This document shows, piece after piece, positions 21,734 through 33,496 of a DNA stretch of 64,000 bases. The notes beneath the pieces are model-generated. The model had not been told where the DNA came from and ran no database searches. It worked only from the letters and a program-made list of their open reading frames with translations. How positions within the stretch are numbered: position 1 is the stretch's first letter; every line of letters begins with the position of its first letter. The stretch is from assembly GCF_037126465.1 (NCBI RefSeq), contig NC_088201.1:81248273-81312272 (forward strand), read 5' to 3'. The translations under genes and the position numbers were made by a program. The stretch is from Ornithodoros turicata. Taxonomy: Eukaryota > Arthropoda > Arachnida > Ixodida > Argasidae.

Positions 21734-23339
21734 GTGATCACCCCTAGACAGTTGATAGTCTGTGCGTACACAGACGCAGAGACAACGAGATCGAATGACA
21801 ATGTTGCGAACGTCTGGCCCTCTTAAGTTAAAATCGACTGCAATAGTTGCCAAAAAAATATTGCTGTGCATATAGTTGCCTGTCCATACGGCGTTTTCAA
21901 CAATTTTAAACCATAGTACATGTCGTTCAAGCCCTCTATGCACGGCTTAGTTTGATTTTTGCTCCGCCTAAACGTTTCGAGTGTTCCGTGGCTTCTCTTT
22001 TATCCGTCTGTGGAATTAGCAAAGAAAAAAATCAACACTTGGGTCACATACTGAGAACTGCACGATGCGTTATACAGGCGTCGTTGTTAATTCGTGATCA
22101 GCAATGACAAGAAGTGAAGAAGAAGAGAAAAGGCTTACCACATTTCATGTGAACCAGTCCCCAAATGCAGCACACGAACCATTTTGCTCTCCACATTCTG
22201 AAAACCAGCGGGGCTTACAACACGACAGGTATTTTACAGATCAGCATTACGACACAGTGTCATGACGTTACGCGTTGAAAAAGCAGGATGGACAAAACGA
22301 CTCCAGTGCTCCTCGACAGCACACTTAACCATCGCCGATTGCATTTATACCCGGAACATTTCTCACTCCGTCTTTATTCCCTTTCGTCTCTCTTATTTCC
22401 GTCCCTTTTGTCTAGCTGAGTGAATTTGTATCCTGAGCTATCACAGTCGATCCTAGTGGCCGATGACACACACAGTCATAACACCCTGGCGGTCTCCCTT
22501 TGTTGGCCGCTGTCTTTTGTGTCTTGTGGAGATGGGCGTCGAAGGCCCCCGCCCATTTTCCGCTTTCATGGCAGGTATACGTGATGTATCTCTATTACGT
22601 TTCGCTGCTGTGTTAACGTGTTGGGATCCGTTTGAATGAGGCTCGTTGACAGCTGAAATTTCTGTCCTGGTTGGCAGAGCTGCTCAGATTACAGCGGTGC
22701 GGGGGCAACGAACCTAACCGTAACAAGGGAGGTCACGTGGTCTTTAAATATAATGCACTCTAAAAACAAAACCTAACCACAGGACGCGCTACAAGCCAAC
22801 TATAATCCCAAATGACATCGTTCTCTTTCCTGATTTGTGTGTTTCAACAATCAGAAGTGATAGCCTCATCATTCTGTGCAATTGTTCGCCTCGAGCGTGG
22901 TCAAGTCCTGTTTCTGGAGCACCGTAAAGCGAAACAAAAAGGCAAACAAGCAGCTTACATGTTAGGTGTCTTAAGAACGTGTGTCTGATAAATTCCTTTC
23001 AACGTAGCACAGGAGAATATGTCCGCACTCTAAAACGAAAAATAAAAAAATAAAACACCATAAAATCAGTTGGTGCGACACGAGGTGTGAAACAACCCGA
23101 ATTTTAGCTAGCAACACTGATGCTGAGGTGTGTAGCATTTTTTTTGTGTGTGTGTGTGTGTGGTTTTGGTCGCCACACTGCGCGCCGTAGACGTCTCTGC
23201 TTTCGACCCCGTGTTATGCGCGTGGAATGTAGTTTTGCAGCCGTACTTTACGGGCAATGCGAAGTTAGTGTCTGCTTCGGCTCAGTGTTGCCCGCAATTT
23301 TCGATGCATGTTCTGGATTCGGATGAGCGTGATTGAGAC
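21734..23339. other. Intergenic; short GT run
   Basis: No gene recognised; a (GT)n of about 18 bases lies at 23144-23161. Confidence 0.35.
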
Positions 23340-23366
23340 GAAGACTGTGACGTTACAGAGCTAAGG

Positions 23367-23551
23367 TACTGATTTGTAGTAGTTGATCAAGTCCAGTGGA
23401 AGTGGTAGTAGAAGTTCATGCACGTATTCAGCAAGCTGGAGCCGTTTCGTTCCAGAATAACACCGGTTCGCCTCCTATACCCTTCGGGGTTTATTGAGAG
23501 TGTACCTAAGTTCCACAGTGGTCATGGAAGAATCGTGCACATATCTTCGAA
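23367..23551 (+). pseudogene. PLE-2 reverse transcriptase, piece 1
   Basis: The reading includes EVVVEVHARIQQAGAVSFQN then NTG, matching PLE-1 EVQEVIDRSGIIAFQNNTG. After a frameshift it continues LLRVYLSSTVVMEESCTYLR, matching LLTAYLSSTIIRQADQLF. It ends in the 9-bp target duplication ATCTTCGAA, where the first long-TIR element begins. Stops and a frameshift show it is dead. Confidence 0.7.
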
Positions 23552-26061
23552 GGTTAGGCCTCATATCCTCCAAATGCCTATTTCCCCCGACGTCCCAAAT
23601 CAACCAAAAGCTCATTTCATCCGAAAAAATGTTCGGAGGTTCTGGGCTTTCGGTTGATCTGGGCACGCGGGTGGTAGTGACCCATATCCCCCAAAAGCTC
23701 TTTTCATCCGAGCGCCCAGAACCACCGAAAGCGGGATACTTGAAAGGACACGATTCCCCTGTTTGTCAGGGAGAGGAGGAAGGCTGAGCGGTTTTTGGGT
23801 GTGCTGGAATCCAATCCTGCAGCTGAGTCAGAAGTGAAGTTTGCAAAGGAAAGGTATTATTGATGTCGATCGCGTTCAAGAAATGATCCGATCCGAACAG
23901 AGAGATATTTTCCATGTGAGTGACAGGGCTCCAGGAACTGTGTAGGTCATCATAGTGGAAAGCAAATATAGTAACAAAGCACCCGCTTCACAGGTCTCGA
24001 AGAAGGTTACAAAAAGGACCTCCTCCTTTACTTTTCTTTTATGCGTTCTGTTAATACAGTTCAGACGTTCAGAAAACACGCTATTAACCGGTTGAAACAA
24101 CCCCTAGAAAAAGCTTGCAAACAGTATGAATGCATGAAACCAACACATCGTCTGAACTGTCGATCTCCTCTGAAGGCGCTTGAGGTTTGTTTGTTTTCCG
24201 CCGTCCTGCTAAATGTTCCAGCCACAGAACATACCACTCCCACCATGCTCTTTTTCCGTGAATCATGACGCGGACTTCCATGACCTTCCGAAGATAGTGC
24301 TTCTCCCGTCAACAACGTGCATACCAATAAATTCATTTTCGGGATACCTCTCCGTTCAGATCACTTCTTGAACGCGATCTCATTTGTACACACCGAGTGT
24401 CGTGTCATTTCTATCCAACTACGATCAAGCTTCTTTAATATAGATCTCGTGCACCAGCTCTCATATTTATATTAGTCATATATGTTACATCTCTAAGGAG
24501 AATTATTAGTAAGCAGGGGAACAAAGGAAGCTGTGCAAATCAACGGACCGCATACCTCATGCTACAGAACATTTCGTGCACGGGATGAGCAGCAGTCAGG
24601 AACCCACGTGACCCTCTCTGGCGAGTTGAAGGAAGTGCAGCGCGAAGCAGAGTTAACTGGAACGCCACTTCGACCGCTGAATCGGGAAGAGAATCATCCT
24701 AGCGGCGCTTAGGATAAATAAAGGGAAATAATGTTTCCATTGTCCTACTTATGGCGAATTGTGGTGGTCATTTAATTACAACACTGCCTGGCGCTCGGAA
24801 ATTGCTAGGTCGGCTCCGGAGCTGGATCATGTGACAATTGCCACCCGAACATGAGTGCCAGGGATCTGGCAATTTTAGGATCAGGATCGGGCTCGCCTCA
24901 TCCCTTTTGAATCAGGGCAGAGTTCGTACACTTGGATCACGATAGGGCCATCGCGGTCGCCTGTCTTCGGGTTCCGTCGTCTGCTAAATCACGTGGACTT
25001 CGACGTGCGGTTCAATGAGAGCACTCGCCATCGTTGCAGTGCGGATTTGACGACACCGGATATAGTTGGGCAACCCGCTGCTCGATCGTTTCGAGACCGG
25101 ACCGGAAGTAATAGCTGAGAAATTCCGGGCGCACGGAAAGTGCCACGCGAACATGCAAGATTGCTTGACTGCTCGGGATCTGGCAAAAAAAAGAAAAAGA
25201 GAGAGAAAAAAAAAGTTGCCACCAAATGATCACCACTCGCCATGATGCTGCGAGTGTGTCCGTCTTGGCATGAGTTGTTGACTCGGCATTACTCTCAACG
25301 GTGGTTATCATCACGATGTTTGTTTGGGTTTGAGACGATTATGTAAAGGTGTATGCTGGCCGATATCACGCGGATACGATGCTGTTATCTCATTGATACG
25401 CGCAAAGGTGGACAGCAACTCCAATAAATTTTCCACTAGACCTCGTGCATCCTCATTTGTTTTATCACAACTCTGAAAATGCCCCACAGAGCGAACGCGA
25501 CCACTTTCGCGTGTATCAATGAGATAAAGGCATCGTATCCGTGCGATATCAGCCGACATACACCTTCACATAATCGCCGCAAACACAAACAAACATCGCG
25601 ACGATAACCACAGCTAAGGGCAATGTCGAGTCAATAGCTCATGGCAAGGCTTACACCTGCACAGCAACACAGCCACAGTGGGACAGTCGGAACACCATTT
25701 GCCTTTATTCTTCGTAAGAGCCGCTAGGGTTGCTCTCTCCCCGAGTTTAGCTCCGCCAGTCGAAGTGTTGTTTCAGTTAACTCTGCCTCGAGATGTACAT
25801 CGGATTCCCGCATACTTGGGAACCGCTCACCCTTCCTCCTCTCCCTGTTAAAATTGGACGCGTGTCCTTTGAAGTATCCCGCTTTCGGTGGTTCTGGGCG
25901 CTTGGACGAAAAGGTCATTTGGGGGATATGGGTCACTGCCACCCGCATACTCAGATCAACCGAAAGCCCAGAACCTCCAAATATTTTTTTGGAGGAAATG
26001 AGCTTTTGGTTGAATTGGGACGTCGGTGGAAATGGGCGTTTGGAGGATATGATCTGCTACC
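23552..26061. mobile_element. Mutator-like long-TIR element, copy 1 (2,510 bp)
   Basis: The left end GGTTAGGCCTCATATCCTCC and the right end, read inward as GGTAGCAGATCATATCCTCC, open inverted repeats of about 225 bp (23552-23780 and 25835-26061). The flanks are ATCTTCGAA at 23543-23551 and 26062-26070, a perfect 9-bp duplication. Long TIRs with a 9-bp duplication are characteristic of the Mutator (MULE) superfamily. No transposase is seen; the longest frames are short and unrecognised. An inner inverted repeat lies at 25330-25575. Confidence 0.75.
25330..25575. repeat. Inner inverted repeat of the long-TIR element
   Basis: GTGTATGCTGGCCGATATCA near 25350 and its inverted relative near 25540-25560 form arms of about 75 bp. 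Both contain GATACGATGC and TTATCTCATTGATACGCG. The same palindrome is in copy 2 at about 28030-28290. It may be an older MITE trapped in the element. Confidence 0.6.
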
Positions 26062-26187
26062 ATCTTCGAAACAGGGGGAGCCCAATAGGATCAAAAATGT
26101 CCCCAATACTGTGCCATATCGCTCTTGCAGCATTTTACAAAGCAATAGCTAAGCCTCTCGAACAAGTGGGTGTGCTTCGGGTGTTCA
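26062..26187 (+). pseudogene. PLE-2 reverse transcriptase, piece 2
   Basis: Read across from piece 1, the frame gives NRGSPIGSKMSPILCHIALA then AFYKAIAKPLEQVGVLRVF. This is equivalent to the PLE-1 motif GTPIGSGLSPVLCDIYLGAC just before the catalytic YVDD. The piece is trapped between the two long-TIR elements and ends in the duplication GGGTGTTCA (26179-26187). Confidence 0.75.
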
Positions 26188-28768
26188 GGTTAGGCCTCAT
26201 ATCCTCCAAATGCCCATTTCCACTGACGTCCCAAATCAACCAAAAGCTCATTTCATCCGAAAAAATGTTCGGAGGTTCTGGGCTTTCGGTTGATCTGGGC
26301 ACGCGGGTGGCAGTGACCCATATCCCCCAAAAGCTCTTTTCATCCGAGCGCCCAGAACCACCGAAAGCGGGATACTTGAAAGGACACGATTCCTCTGTTT
26401 GTCAGGGAGAGGAGGAAGGCTGAGCGGTTTTTGAGTGTGCGGGAATCCAATCCTGCAACTGAGTCAGAAGTGAAGTTTGCAAAGGAAAGGTATTATTGAT
26501 GTTGATCGCGTTCAGGAAATGATCCGATCCGAATAGAGAGATATTCTCCATGTGAGTGACCTGGCTCCAGGCACTGTGTAGGTCATCATAGTGGAAAGCA
26601 AATAGCAACAAAGCGCCCACTTCGCAGTTCTCGAAGAAGGTTACAAAAAGGACCTCCTCCTTTACTTTTCTTTTATGCGTTCTGTTAATACAGTTCAGAC
26701 GTTCAGGAAACACACTAGTAACCGGCTTAAACAACCCCTAGAAAAAGCTTGCAAACTTTATAAATGCATTAAACCAACATATCGTCTGAACTGTCGATCT
26801 CATCTGAAGGCGCTTGAGGTTTGTGTGTTTTCCGCCGTCCCGCTAAATGTTCCAGCCACAGAACATACCACTCCCACCATGCTCTTTATCCGTGAATCAT
26901 GACGCCAACTTCCATGACCTTCCGAAGATAGTGCTTCTCCCGTCAGCAACGTGCATACCAATAAAATTCATTTTCGGGATACCTCTCCGTTCAGATCACT
27001 TCTTGAACGCGATCTCATTTGTACACACCGAGTGTCGTGTCATTTCTATTCAACTACGCCGTGACGTTGCCCACATACGTGAGGCCGACAACGGCAAGCC
27101 CTATCACCACCACCACCACCACCTATTCAACTACGCTGAAGCCTCTTTAATATAGATCTCGTGCATCAGCTCTCATATTTATATTAGTCATATATGTTAC
27201 ATCTCTAAGGAGAATTATTAGTAAGCAGGGGAACAAAGGAAGCTGTGCAAATCAACGGACCGCATACCTCACGCTACAAAACATTTCGAGCACCGGATGA
27301 GCAGCAGTCAGGAACCCACGTGACCCTCTCTGGCGAGTTGAAGGAAGTACAACTCGAAGCAGAGTTAACTGGAACGCCACTTCGACCGCTGAATCGGGAA
27401 GAGAATCACCCTAACGGCGCGGAGAAATAAAGGGAAATAATGTTTCCACTGTCCTACTTATGGCGAATTGGGGTGGTCATTTAATTACAACACTGCATGG
27501 CGCTCGGAAATTGCTAGGTCGGCTCCGGAGCTGGATCATGTGACAGTTGCCACCCGAACATGAGTGCCAGGGATCTGGCGGTTTTAGGATCAGGATCAGG
27601 CTCGTCTCATCCCTTTTGAATCAGGGAAGAGTTCGTACACTTGGATCACGCTAGGGCCACCGCAGCCGCCTGTCTTCGGGTTCCGCCGTCTGCTAAATCA
27701 CGTGAACGTCGACGTGCAGTTCAATGAGAGCACTCGCCACCGTTGCAGTGCGGATTTGACGACACCGGATATAGTTGGGCAACCCGCTGCTCCATGGTTT
27801 CGAGACCGGACGAAAAAAGTAATTGCTGGGAAAGTGCCACGCGAACATGCAAGATTGCTTGACTGGTTGGGATCTGGCAAAAAAGATAAAAAAGAAAAAA
27901 GGTTTCCACCAAACCTTTGGTGACAAACAAAGGTGACCACCACTCGCCATGATGCTACGAGGGTGTCCTCCTCGGCATGAGTTGTTGACTCGGCATTACT
28001 CTCAACGGGATTTATCATCGCGATGTTTATTTGGGTTTGAGACGATTATGTAAAGGTGTACGCTGACCGATATCACGCGGATACGGTGCTGTTATCTCAT
28101 TGATACGCGCAAAGGTGGACAGCAACTCCAATAAATTTTCCACTAGACCCCGTGCATCCTCATTTGTTTTATCACAAATCTGAAAATGCCCCACTGAGCG
28201 AACGCGACCACTTTCGCGTGTATCAATGAGATAAAGGCATCGTATCCGTGCGATATCAGCGGCATACAAATTCACATAATCGCCGCAAACACAAACAAAC
28301 ATCGCGACTATAACCACAGCTAAGGGCAATGACGAGTCAATAGCTCATGGTAAGGCTTACACCTCCACAGCAACACAGCAACAGTGGGACAGTCGGAACA
28401 CTATTTGCCTTTATTTCTCGTAAGAGCCGCTAGGGTTTTTCTCTCCCCGAGTATAGCTCCGCCAGTCGAAATGGCGTACCAGTTAATTCTGCCTCGAGCT
28501 GTACATCGGATTCCCGCATATTTGGGAACCGCTCACCCTTCCCCCTCTCCCTGTTAAACGGGTGAAGCGTGTCCTTTGAAGTATCCCGCTTTCGGTGGTT
28601 CTGGGCGCTTGGATGAAAAGATCATTTGGGGTATATGGGTCACTGCCACCCGCATGCCCAGATCAACCGAGAGCCCAGAACCTCCGAATATTTTTTTGGA
28701 GGAAATGAGCTTTTGGTTGAATTGGGACGTCGGTGGAAATGGGCGTTTGGAGGATATGATCTGCTACC
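26188..28768. mobile_element. Mutator-like long-TIR element, copy 2 (2,581 bp)
   Basis: It has the same ends, arms and interior as copy 1, in the same orientation. It is flanked by GGGTGTTCA at 26179-26187 and 28769-28777. The different 9-bp duplications prove two independent insertions rather than a tandem duplication. It differs from copy 1 by substitutions, small indels and a 63-bp retroposed insert at 27060-27122. Confidence 0.75.
27060..27122 (+). mobile_element. 63-bp truncated retroposon inside copy 2
   Basis: Flanked by the 14-bp direct repeat CTATTCAACTACGC (27046-27059 and 27123-27136) and ending in (CAC)n. Copy 1 of the host element has a single uninterrupted version of the target near 24415-24430. 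The source retroelement is not identified. Confidence 0.65.
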
Positions 28769-29006
28769 GGGTGTTCAGGTACGTGGACGACTTTCTATTC
28801 TTCAAAACGGTCAGTAATAATAAGCAAAATGGAGATGCACATAGAATCTCGGATATTTTTACGTCATATGTAGAAGGCCTCAATTCACTCACGAGTTACC
28901 TGAGGGGGACCAACTGCAATTCTTGATCTCACGATCTCAAGGTCCCATCAACATATATGCTGGACATACAAACCAAGATAAAAAGGTAGGTCACCGGTAT
29001 GAAGTA
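28769..29006 (+). pseudogene. PLE-2 reverse transcriptase, piece 3 with YVDD
   Basis: It encodes RVFRYVDDFLFF, the catalytic YVDD of the reverse transcriptase. It continues with HRISDIFTSYVEGLNSL (PLE-1: NTFRTCAKGLNFTYEIP) and, after a frameshift, LDLTISRSHQHICWTYKPR (PLE-1: LDLRLHDAGLHMCWAYDPR). It ends where the minus-strand non-LTR fragment begins. Confidence 0.8.
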
Positions 29007-29640
29007 CCAATCAATCAATCAATTTATTGAGCTCCCAAAAGTCCCATACGGGCGTTACATGGGAGGAGTGGGTTACAGGAAGTGTAAAAAAATAATACAT
29101 AAAAAAGGCAGTAAAACAGCAACAACAAATGGAAACAACAACAACGCTATACAAGTAGGTTAAGGTATCGTAAATGACGCAAGACTCATACACTGGAAAT
29201 AGAATTACGAAATTGAGACGGGTCAGTTATGGTAACGATGTGGGGCGGGAGGTTATTCCAATCAATGGCAGTCTTGGGGGAAAAAGGAATTTGAAAATGA
29301 TTCAGTGTTACATTTTATGCGGGCAACTTTGAATTCGTGGTCGATGAGAGATGATATTCAGTGAGGAGGATTGATGTAGGATGACCTGATGGCAGGAGAA
29401 TGGCAGAACTTGTGAAACAGTGATAAGCGTGCGGCCCTTCTACGAACGTGCGGTTCGTCCAGGTTGATGTGCTTTTTTAATGAAGAGATACTTGCATGTG
29501 GTGTGTAGTTACTAGTGATGAACCTGGTTGCGCGGTTTTGAACGGCTTCGAGGTCGCGCAAAATGTAAGCAGTAGATGGATCCCATACGGCAGAGGCATA
29601 CTCCAACGACCCATGTTCCACCACTAAGCTTCTCTCTTTG
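29007..29640 (-). mobile_element. Non-LTR retrotransposon 3' fragment with GATT tail
   Basis: The minus-strand frame 29624-29358 encodes LEYASAVWDPSTAYILRDLE, then QNRATRFI and further a RRAARLSLFHKF segment, the usual C-terminal thumb region of CR1/Jockey-type reverse transcriptases. A 3' untranslated stretch of about 350 bp follows and ends in AATTGATTGATTGATTG, a short-repeat tail. It is 5'-truncated and sits inside PLE-2. The clade is not certain. Confidence 0.75.
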
Positions 29641-30040
29641 TGTGCTAAATAATCAACTCATAGAACACAGCACAGTGCCAGGTTAACCACACGAACAAGC
29701 ATGTGGACTCCACTCAAAAATCCGTATATTCAATTCTGCTTTCTTGTGGTAAGTCATACATAGGCCAAACAGGCAGATGCATGAATGTGCGGCTAAGGAA
29801 ACACGCCCTCACCACTAGCAATAACACACCAACCGGTCACCTAGCAAGTACTGTCCAAGTACACTGCAAGTAGTGTTCCTGCTCGCCAATCTTCTATAAT
29901 ACAGAGGCCGTTGCTTCGTTCAAAGACAAAGTTTGCAGGGAACTTCATGAGGTATATCTCATTCAGAATACACAACAATATTGCATAAGTTCGCCCCCCA
30001 TCGATATACTATCAGATGAGGTGGATTATCTGAGAGAATG
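29641..30040 (+). pseudogene. PLE-2 GIY-YIG endonuclease, piece 4
   Basis: From about 29660 the plus strand reads through stops to SVYSILLSCGKSYIGQTGRC then MNVRLRKH, the GIY-YIG core of Penelope-type endonucleases (PLE-1: RVYIGQTGRCLNVRLQEH). It continues with NTPTGHLAS and, after a frameshift, EAVASFKDKVCRELHEVYLI, which holds the catalytic-region glutamate, and SDEVDYLRE before a stop at about 30037. One in-frame stop and at least one frameshift are present. Confidence 0.8.
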
Positions 30041-30150
30041 ATAACATTGTCTCGTCCGCACACTGCGCTCCGCATGTCTGACTTTTCCCATCGTATGGAA
30101 CCAGTTCGAAGCCCTCAACTTCTATTTTAGCCGTATTGTGTAAATAAAAT

Positions 30151-30319
30151 TGGCCAGTTGTAACTAAGCAGTTGTCTGTGTCGCTCGAGTTCTTTTCTGT
30201 CTGGCTGTTGGGTGCTGCACTCTTAATCTAGTTCCCTCTAACGTTACTCTGATACGCACCTAACTTGTGAAATACAAGTTATTTGTGCTCGATGTAAAGG
30301 TTACAGCCCATTCAAAGGT
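30151..30319. other. Short spacer
   Basis: Sequence between the PLE-2 tail and the next inverted arm; nothing coding recognised. Confidence 0.3.
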
Positions 30320-32775
30320 TACATGCGGACGTGCGCTGCCCTTCCGTACGAAAATTCCTGAATCCGAAACCAATCAGGTTTCTTCGATCAGACCTGGTTC
30401 CGGACTGAACCCAAAATTGGGCGGGAATGACGATAAGGAATTATTCAGGAATGGGGTATCAGGATCTATTCCGGTAATTTATTCCGGGACTGAATGGGTC
30501 CTGAACTCGAAACTGAATGTAACCGGAACAAACTCGCCATTTATCTGATCATACCCGGATACGCGCCTGATAGAATACAGGATGATTCCTGAATGAAAAC
30601 GGAGAGCGCCTGAATAATTTCGGAAGAAATGCTGAATCCATGGTGGTGCATGCATTCGCTTGCTATAAACCTTTACTCGAGTGGATCTATTTGAAAAGAA
30701 CAAAAATGTGACTAGACCAGCAAGAGATGCATGCAGGATTAGTGTGAAATCTGAAATCGGGCTACTTGACCATGCGCCCTTGTCGTGCCTTTACATACTA
30801 CATGCATGAATGGAACACAAAGTGTAAGATAAGATTCAGTCGACAATTTTATTTCCATGGTTTCGTTTGCCTTTCAATTCACTTAATTTGGTCCCAATAG
30901 ATTTCAGTAGAGCCGGGGCGACGCCTTCCATTCCTCTCGTCCTACGCTGTGTGCAAGAGTGACTTCTGCAAATAAGGCACACACATGAAGACAGAGAAAG
31001 AAGTCACTAAGCGGAATCGCGGCATGAATACTTATACAACTTACCGTTTTGGGAGTAGAAGGCTTGTCTTTTGGTAATCCAAGAGAGCGCTGATGCGATC
31101 GAGTTGGTTCCTATCGATGGACGACATGGCATGGAACACAGAACGCACGACACAACACACACACAACCGCCTTCTCAGGAAGCGCAAGCAAATTCCTGTT
31201 GCATTCTTCTATTAAAACGTCAATTTCATCCTGGAGTGCAGTCTTGTCGTCTGCACGAAAGAAAGACGAAGTGATGAAGGAAAAAGCGCGCACACAAAAC
31301 ACACGCAGTAAGAAGCGGCCACTTACCAGAAATATTCATCAAATATTCCTCTTGCTTGTCAGCGTACTCTAACTCCCAAACCTGTACACGTTTCACTGTT
31401 GTAGTTTTCTATGTGGAGCACGCACACACACACAAAAAAAAAAGCGTTGTCTCACACGAGGACGTCTTGATGCTGACGATGGGGAATGAATCCTGTCGGG
31501 GCCTAGCACTTCAAATGACTACGGAGGTCAGGTGACTGACAATACTCCAAGTACTGACAATATTCCAAGAATAAGTATGTTCCCTATCAGCCCGAAGGGA
31601 GCAGCAGTGCAGAAGGGGAAGGGTCAGTGTATGCTTCCCATTGAGCTCTGGAATTTCCCGCTGACCTAAAAAGTCAAAACCAGTTTAGCTCCTCGTACAC
31701 TTTTGTCCAGAGGGACTGCAATGTACATGTGGTTTGGTGATTTCGAAGCCAAACGGAACTTTTGCAACACATCCGTATTATCAAGTTATCAAAAAGAAAA
31801 AAAAAATAAGCATGATATATTAAGCTTTACTGCTTTTTGTCAACCTGTTTACGCATTAGTTATCAATCATATCATACTGTGCATTTCCGGCATTCACTGG
31901 TGTCCCTTTTCCGTGCCCAGAAAGTTATCTCAGCAATAACAATTAATACTATTTCGTGGGGGGGGGGGGTATATTTATTAGACGAAAAGTAAAAAAAAAA
32001 CGGGGAAAGGTCAGCCAACCGGGACGTCGGCTTGCTATTCCAGAAATAAGAAATAATAATAAATAAATAAAAAGAAAAGATAAGAATTAAAGAAAGAAAG
32101 AAATAGGAAGGAATAAGAAATAAATAAAGAAAGAAAATTAAGAAATAAGACTAATTCGTAGCTTTACATCAAACATAAGCATAACATAGTCCCGCGCTAC
32201 CAAGGTCACTTCACCTGATCGTCCTGCAATCACATCATCTCATCGCTGGTTCGTCTGGCCATGCACGGAATCTCGAAATAATGTACACACAGCACGTGGT
32301 TCCAGAAAAATGTCCATGAGTGTATTGTGTTCAAGGATCCCGAGTATTTGCTCACCTTGAATGTATTTCCGTTTCTGCTGCTGCTATAATCGGGAAAAAA
32401 TGTTTTGCGGGATTCTGTCGATAACGGTCGTAGATACGCTACATATAATTTAATAATTCCAGACTTTGAGGGCAACGTGATCGAGGATCTCTGTAATCAT
32501 GTTACTTAATATCTATTGCCACACTTGACATATTTTCAAAGATTATCAAAGGAATCCCGGTTGACGACCAAGTATCAGGCACGTCCTTCCGGTTTGGTTC
32601 AGGCGATATTCAGGCGGATTCAGGAAAGCGCCGTCCGGAATCCGGCTGGACCTATGCCGGAATGTCCTGAACAGTGCCGGATTCCGCCGGAATCAGCCGG
32701 ATAGTGCCCGGAATCAGGTCTGATTCAGGTTATTCAGGAAGTTTCGTACGGGAGCTCTTACAGGTTACATTGCGA
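30320..32775. mobile_element. Possible large element with TTCAGG/CCGGAAT arms
   Basis: At the left, GGTTACATGCG is followed 22 bp on by CCGTACGAAAATTCCTGAAT. At the right, read inward, GTAACCTGTAAGAG is followed by CCCGTACGAAACTTCCTGAA. Both arms (30340-30620 and 32550-32760) are then built of degenerate CCTGAAT and TTCCGG words. The interior holds no recognised gene, a G run at 31960-31969 and A/GAAA-rich low complexity at 31990-32150. No target duplication was found, so the boundaries are tentative. Confidence 0.45.
31990..32150. repeat. Low-complexity AAATA/GAAA tract
   Basis: A purine-rich run of AAATAAAT and AAGAAAG units. Confidence 0.8.
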
Positions 32776-32960
32776 GAGAAACAGTGGCGTTACCCCTAAG
32801 GAGTGTGTGAAGGTGGGGTAGTTGGTGTACATTCATCGTGATAAAGCAGCACAAAGACGCGGACAAAGAAGGAAGACAGGACGACTGCTAACTCTCAACT
32901 GGCAGTTTTTACTAAACAAAACATGTTTATATACACAAAAGAAAGGGGGGGAGCCTGCTT

Positions 32961-33222
32961 CTAGTCACATGACACCATCGGGTTACACTGCAACGTGTTC
33001 CCGAGATAGCTTATCTCCGCGGGGGAGAGGCTCAGTGACGGAGCGCTTACGCATTGATCATCATCGTGTTTTGTAATGAAAAATGCCTCTACTATTTCCC
33101 TTGTTAGCTGCTCATTGTGTACTGATAGTACATCTGTTCGCGCGAGGTCTGGTTTGCACCCACAGTCACGACAGTGCAAAGCGAGGTGCCCGGATGGTGT
33201 TTTCTTAATGGATGCCCCATGT
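32961..33222 (-). pseudogene. PLE-1 minus copy, C-terminal end of endonuclease
   Basis: The minus strand encodes MHCRDCGCKPDLARTDVLSV, then HNEQLTREIVEAFFITKH and SPAEISYLGNTLQ to the stop. It matches the plus copy at 37622-37838 almost exactly. It is cut off from its upstream half by the P element, so the protein is broken at the word corresponding to QEHG. Confidence 0.85.
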
Positions 33223-33496
33223 TACAGTGCCCTAGAAGAGTATAGTGGAAAGAGCGGAACCGGTTTCAGACCGATAGCTGAGGAAGGACGAGCGGACGGC
33301 CGCTGCTGGATCTCCTGGCGCTGCTGTCGAATTCCCGAGGAGAAACTGTGAAGCGCCTATGTCCGCTGCAGCGTTTTTGCTATTTTTGCATGGTTTGCGT
33401 GATGCTTTGGTGACTCCGAAAGAAGGCGATGTGTGACGCATCAAAATAGTGAAGCTTCCTGTAAATTTTGCTGGTATTTGAGTGTGCTAGTCCTCG

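Larger units (their letters stand above)
23340..30150 (+). mobile_element. Penelope-like element PLE-2, shattered by three insertions
   Basis: Four plus-strand pieces (23367-23551, 26062-26187, 28769-29006 and 29641-30040) read in order as one reverse transcriptase plus GIY-YIG endonuclease, comparable to PLE-1 at 32.8-38 kb. The intervening DNA consists of two long-TIR elements with 9-bp duplications and a minus-strand non-LTR fragment. Removing one copy of each 9-bp duplication rejoins the frame exactly, for example R-V-F-R followed by Y-V-D-D across the second insert. About 100 codons are missing at the non-LTR insertion. Confidence 0.8.

Noticed and set aside
23552..28768. Simple tandem duplication of the 2.5-kb block
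   Set aside because: The two copies have different 9-bp flanking duplications and are separated by reverse-transcriptase sequence, so they are independent insertions.
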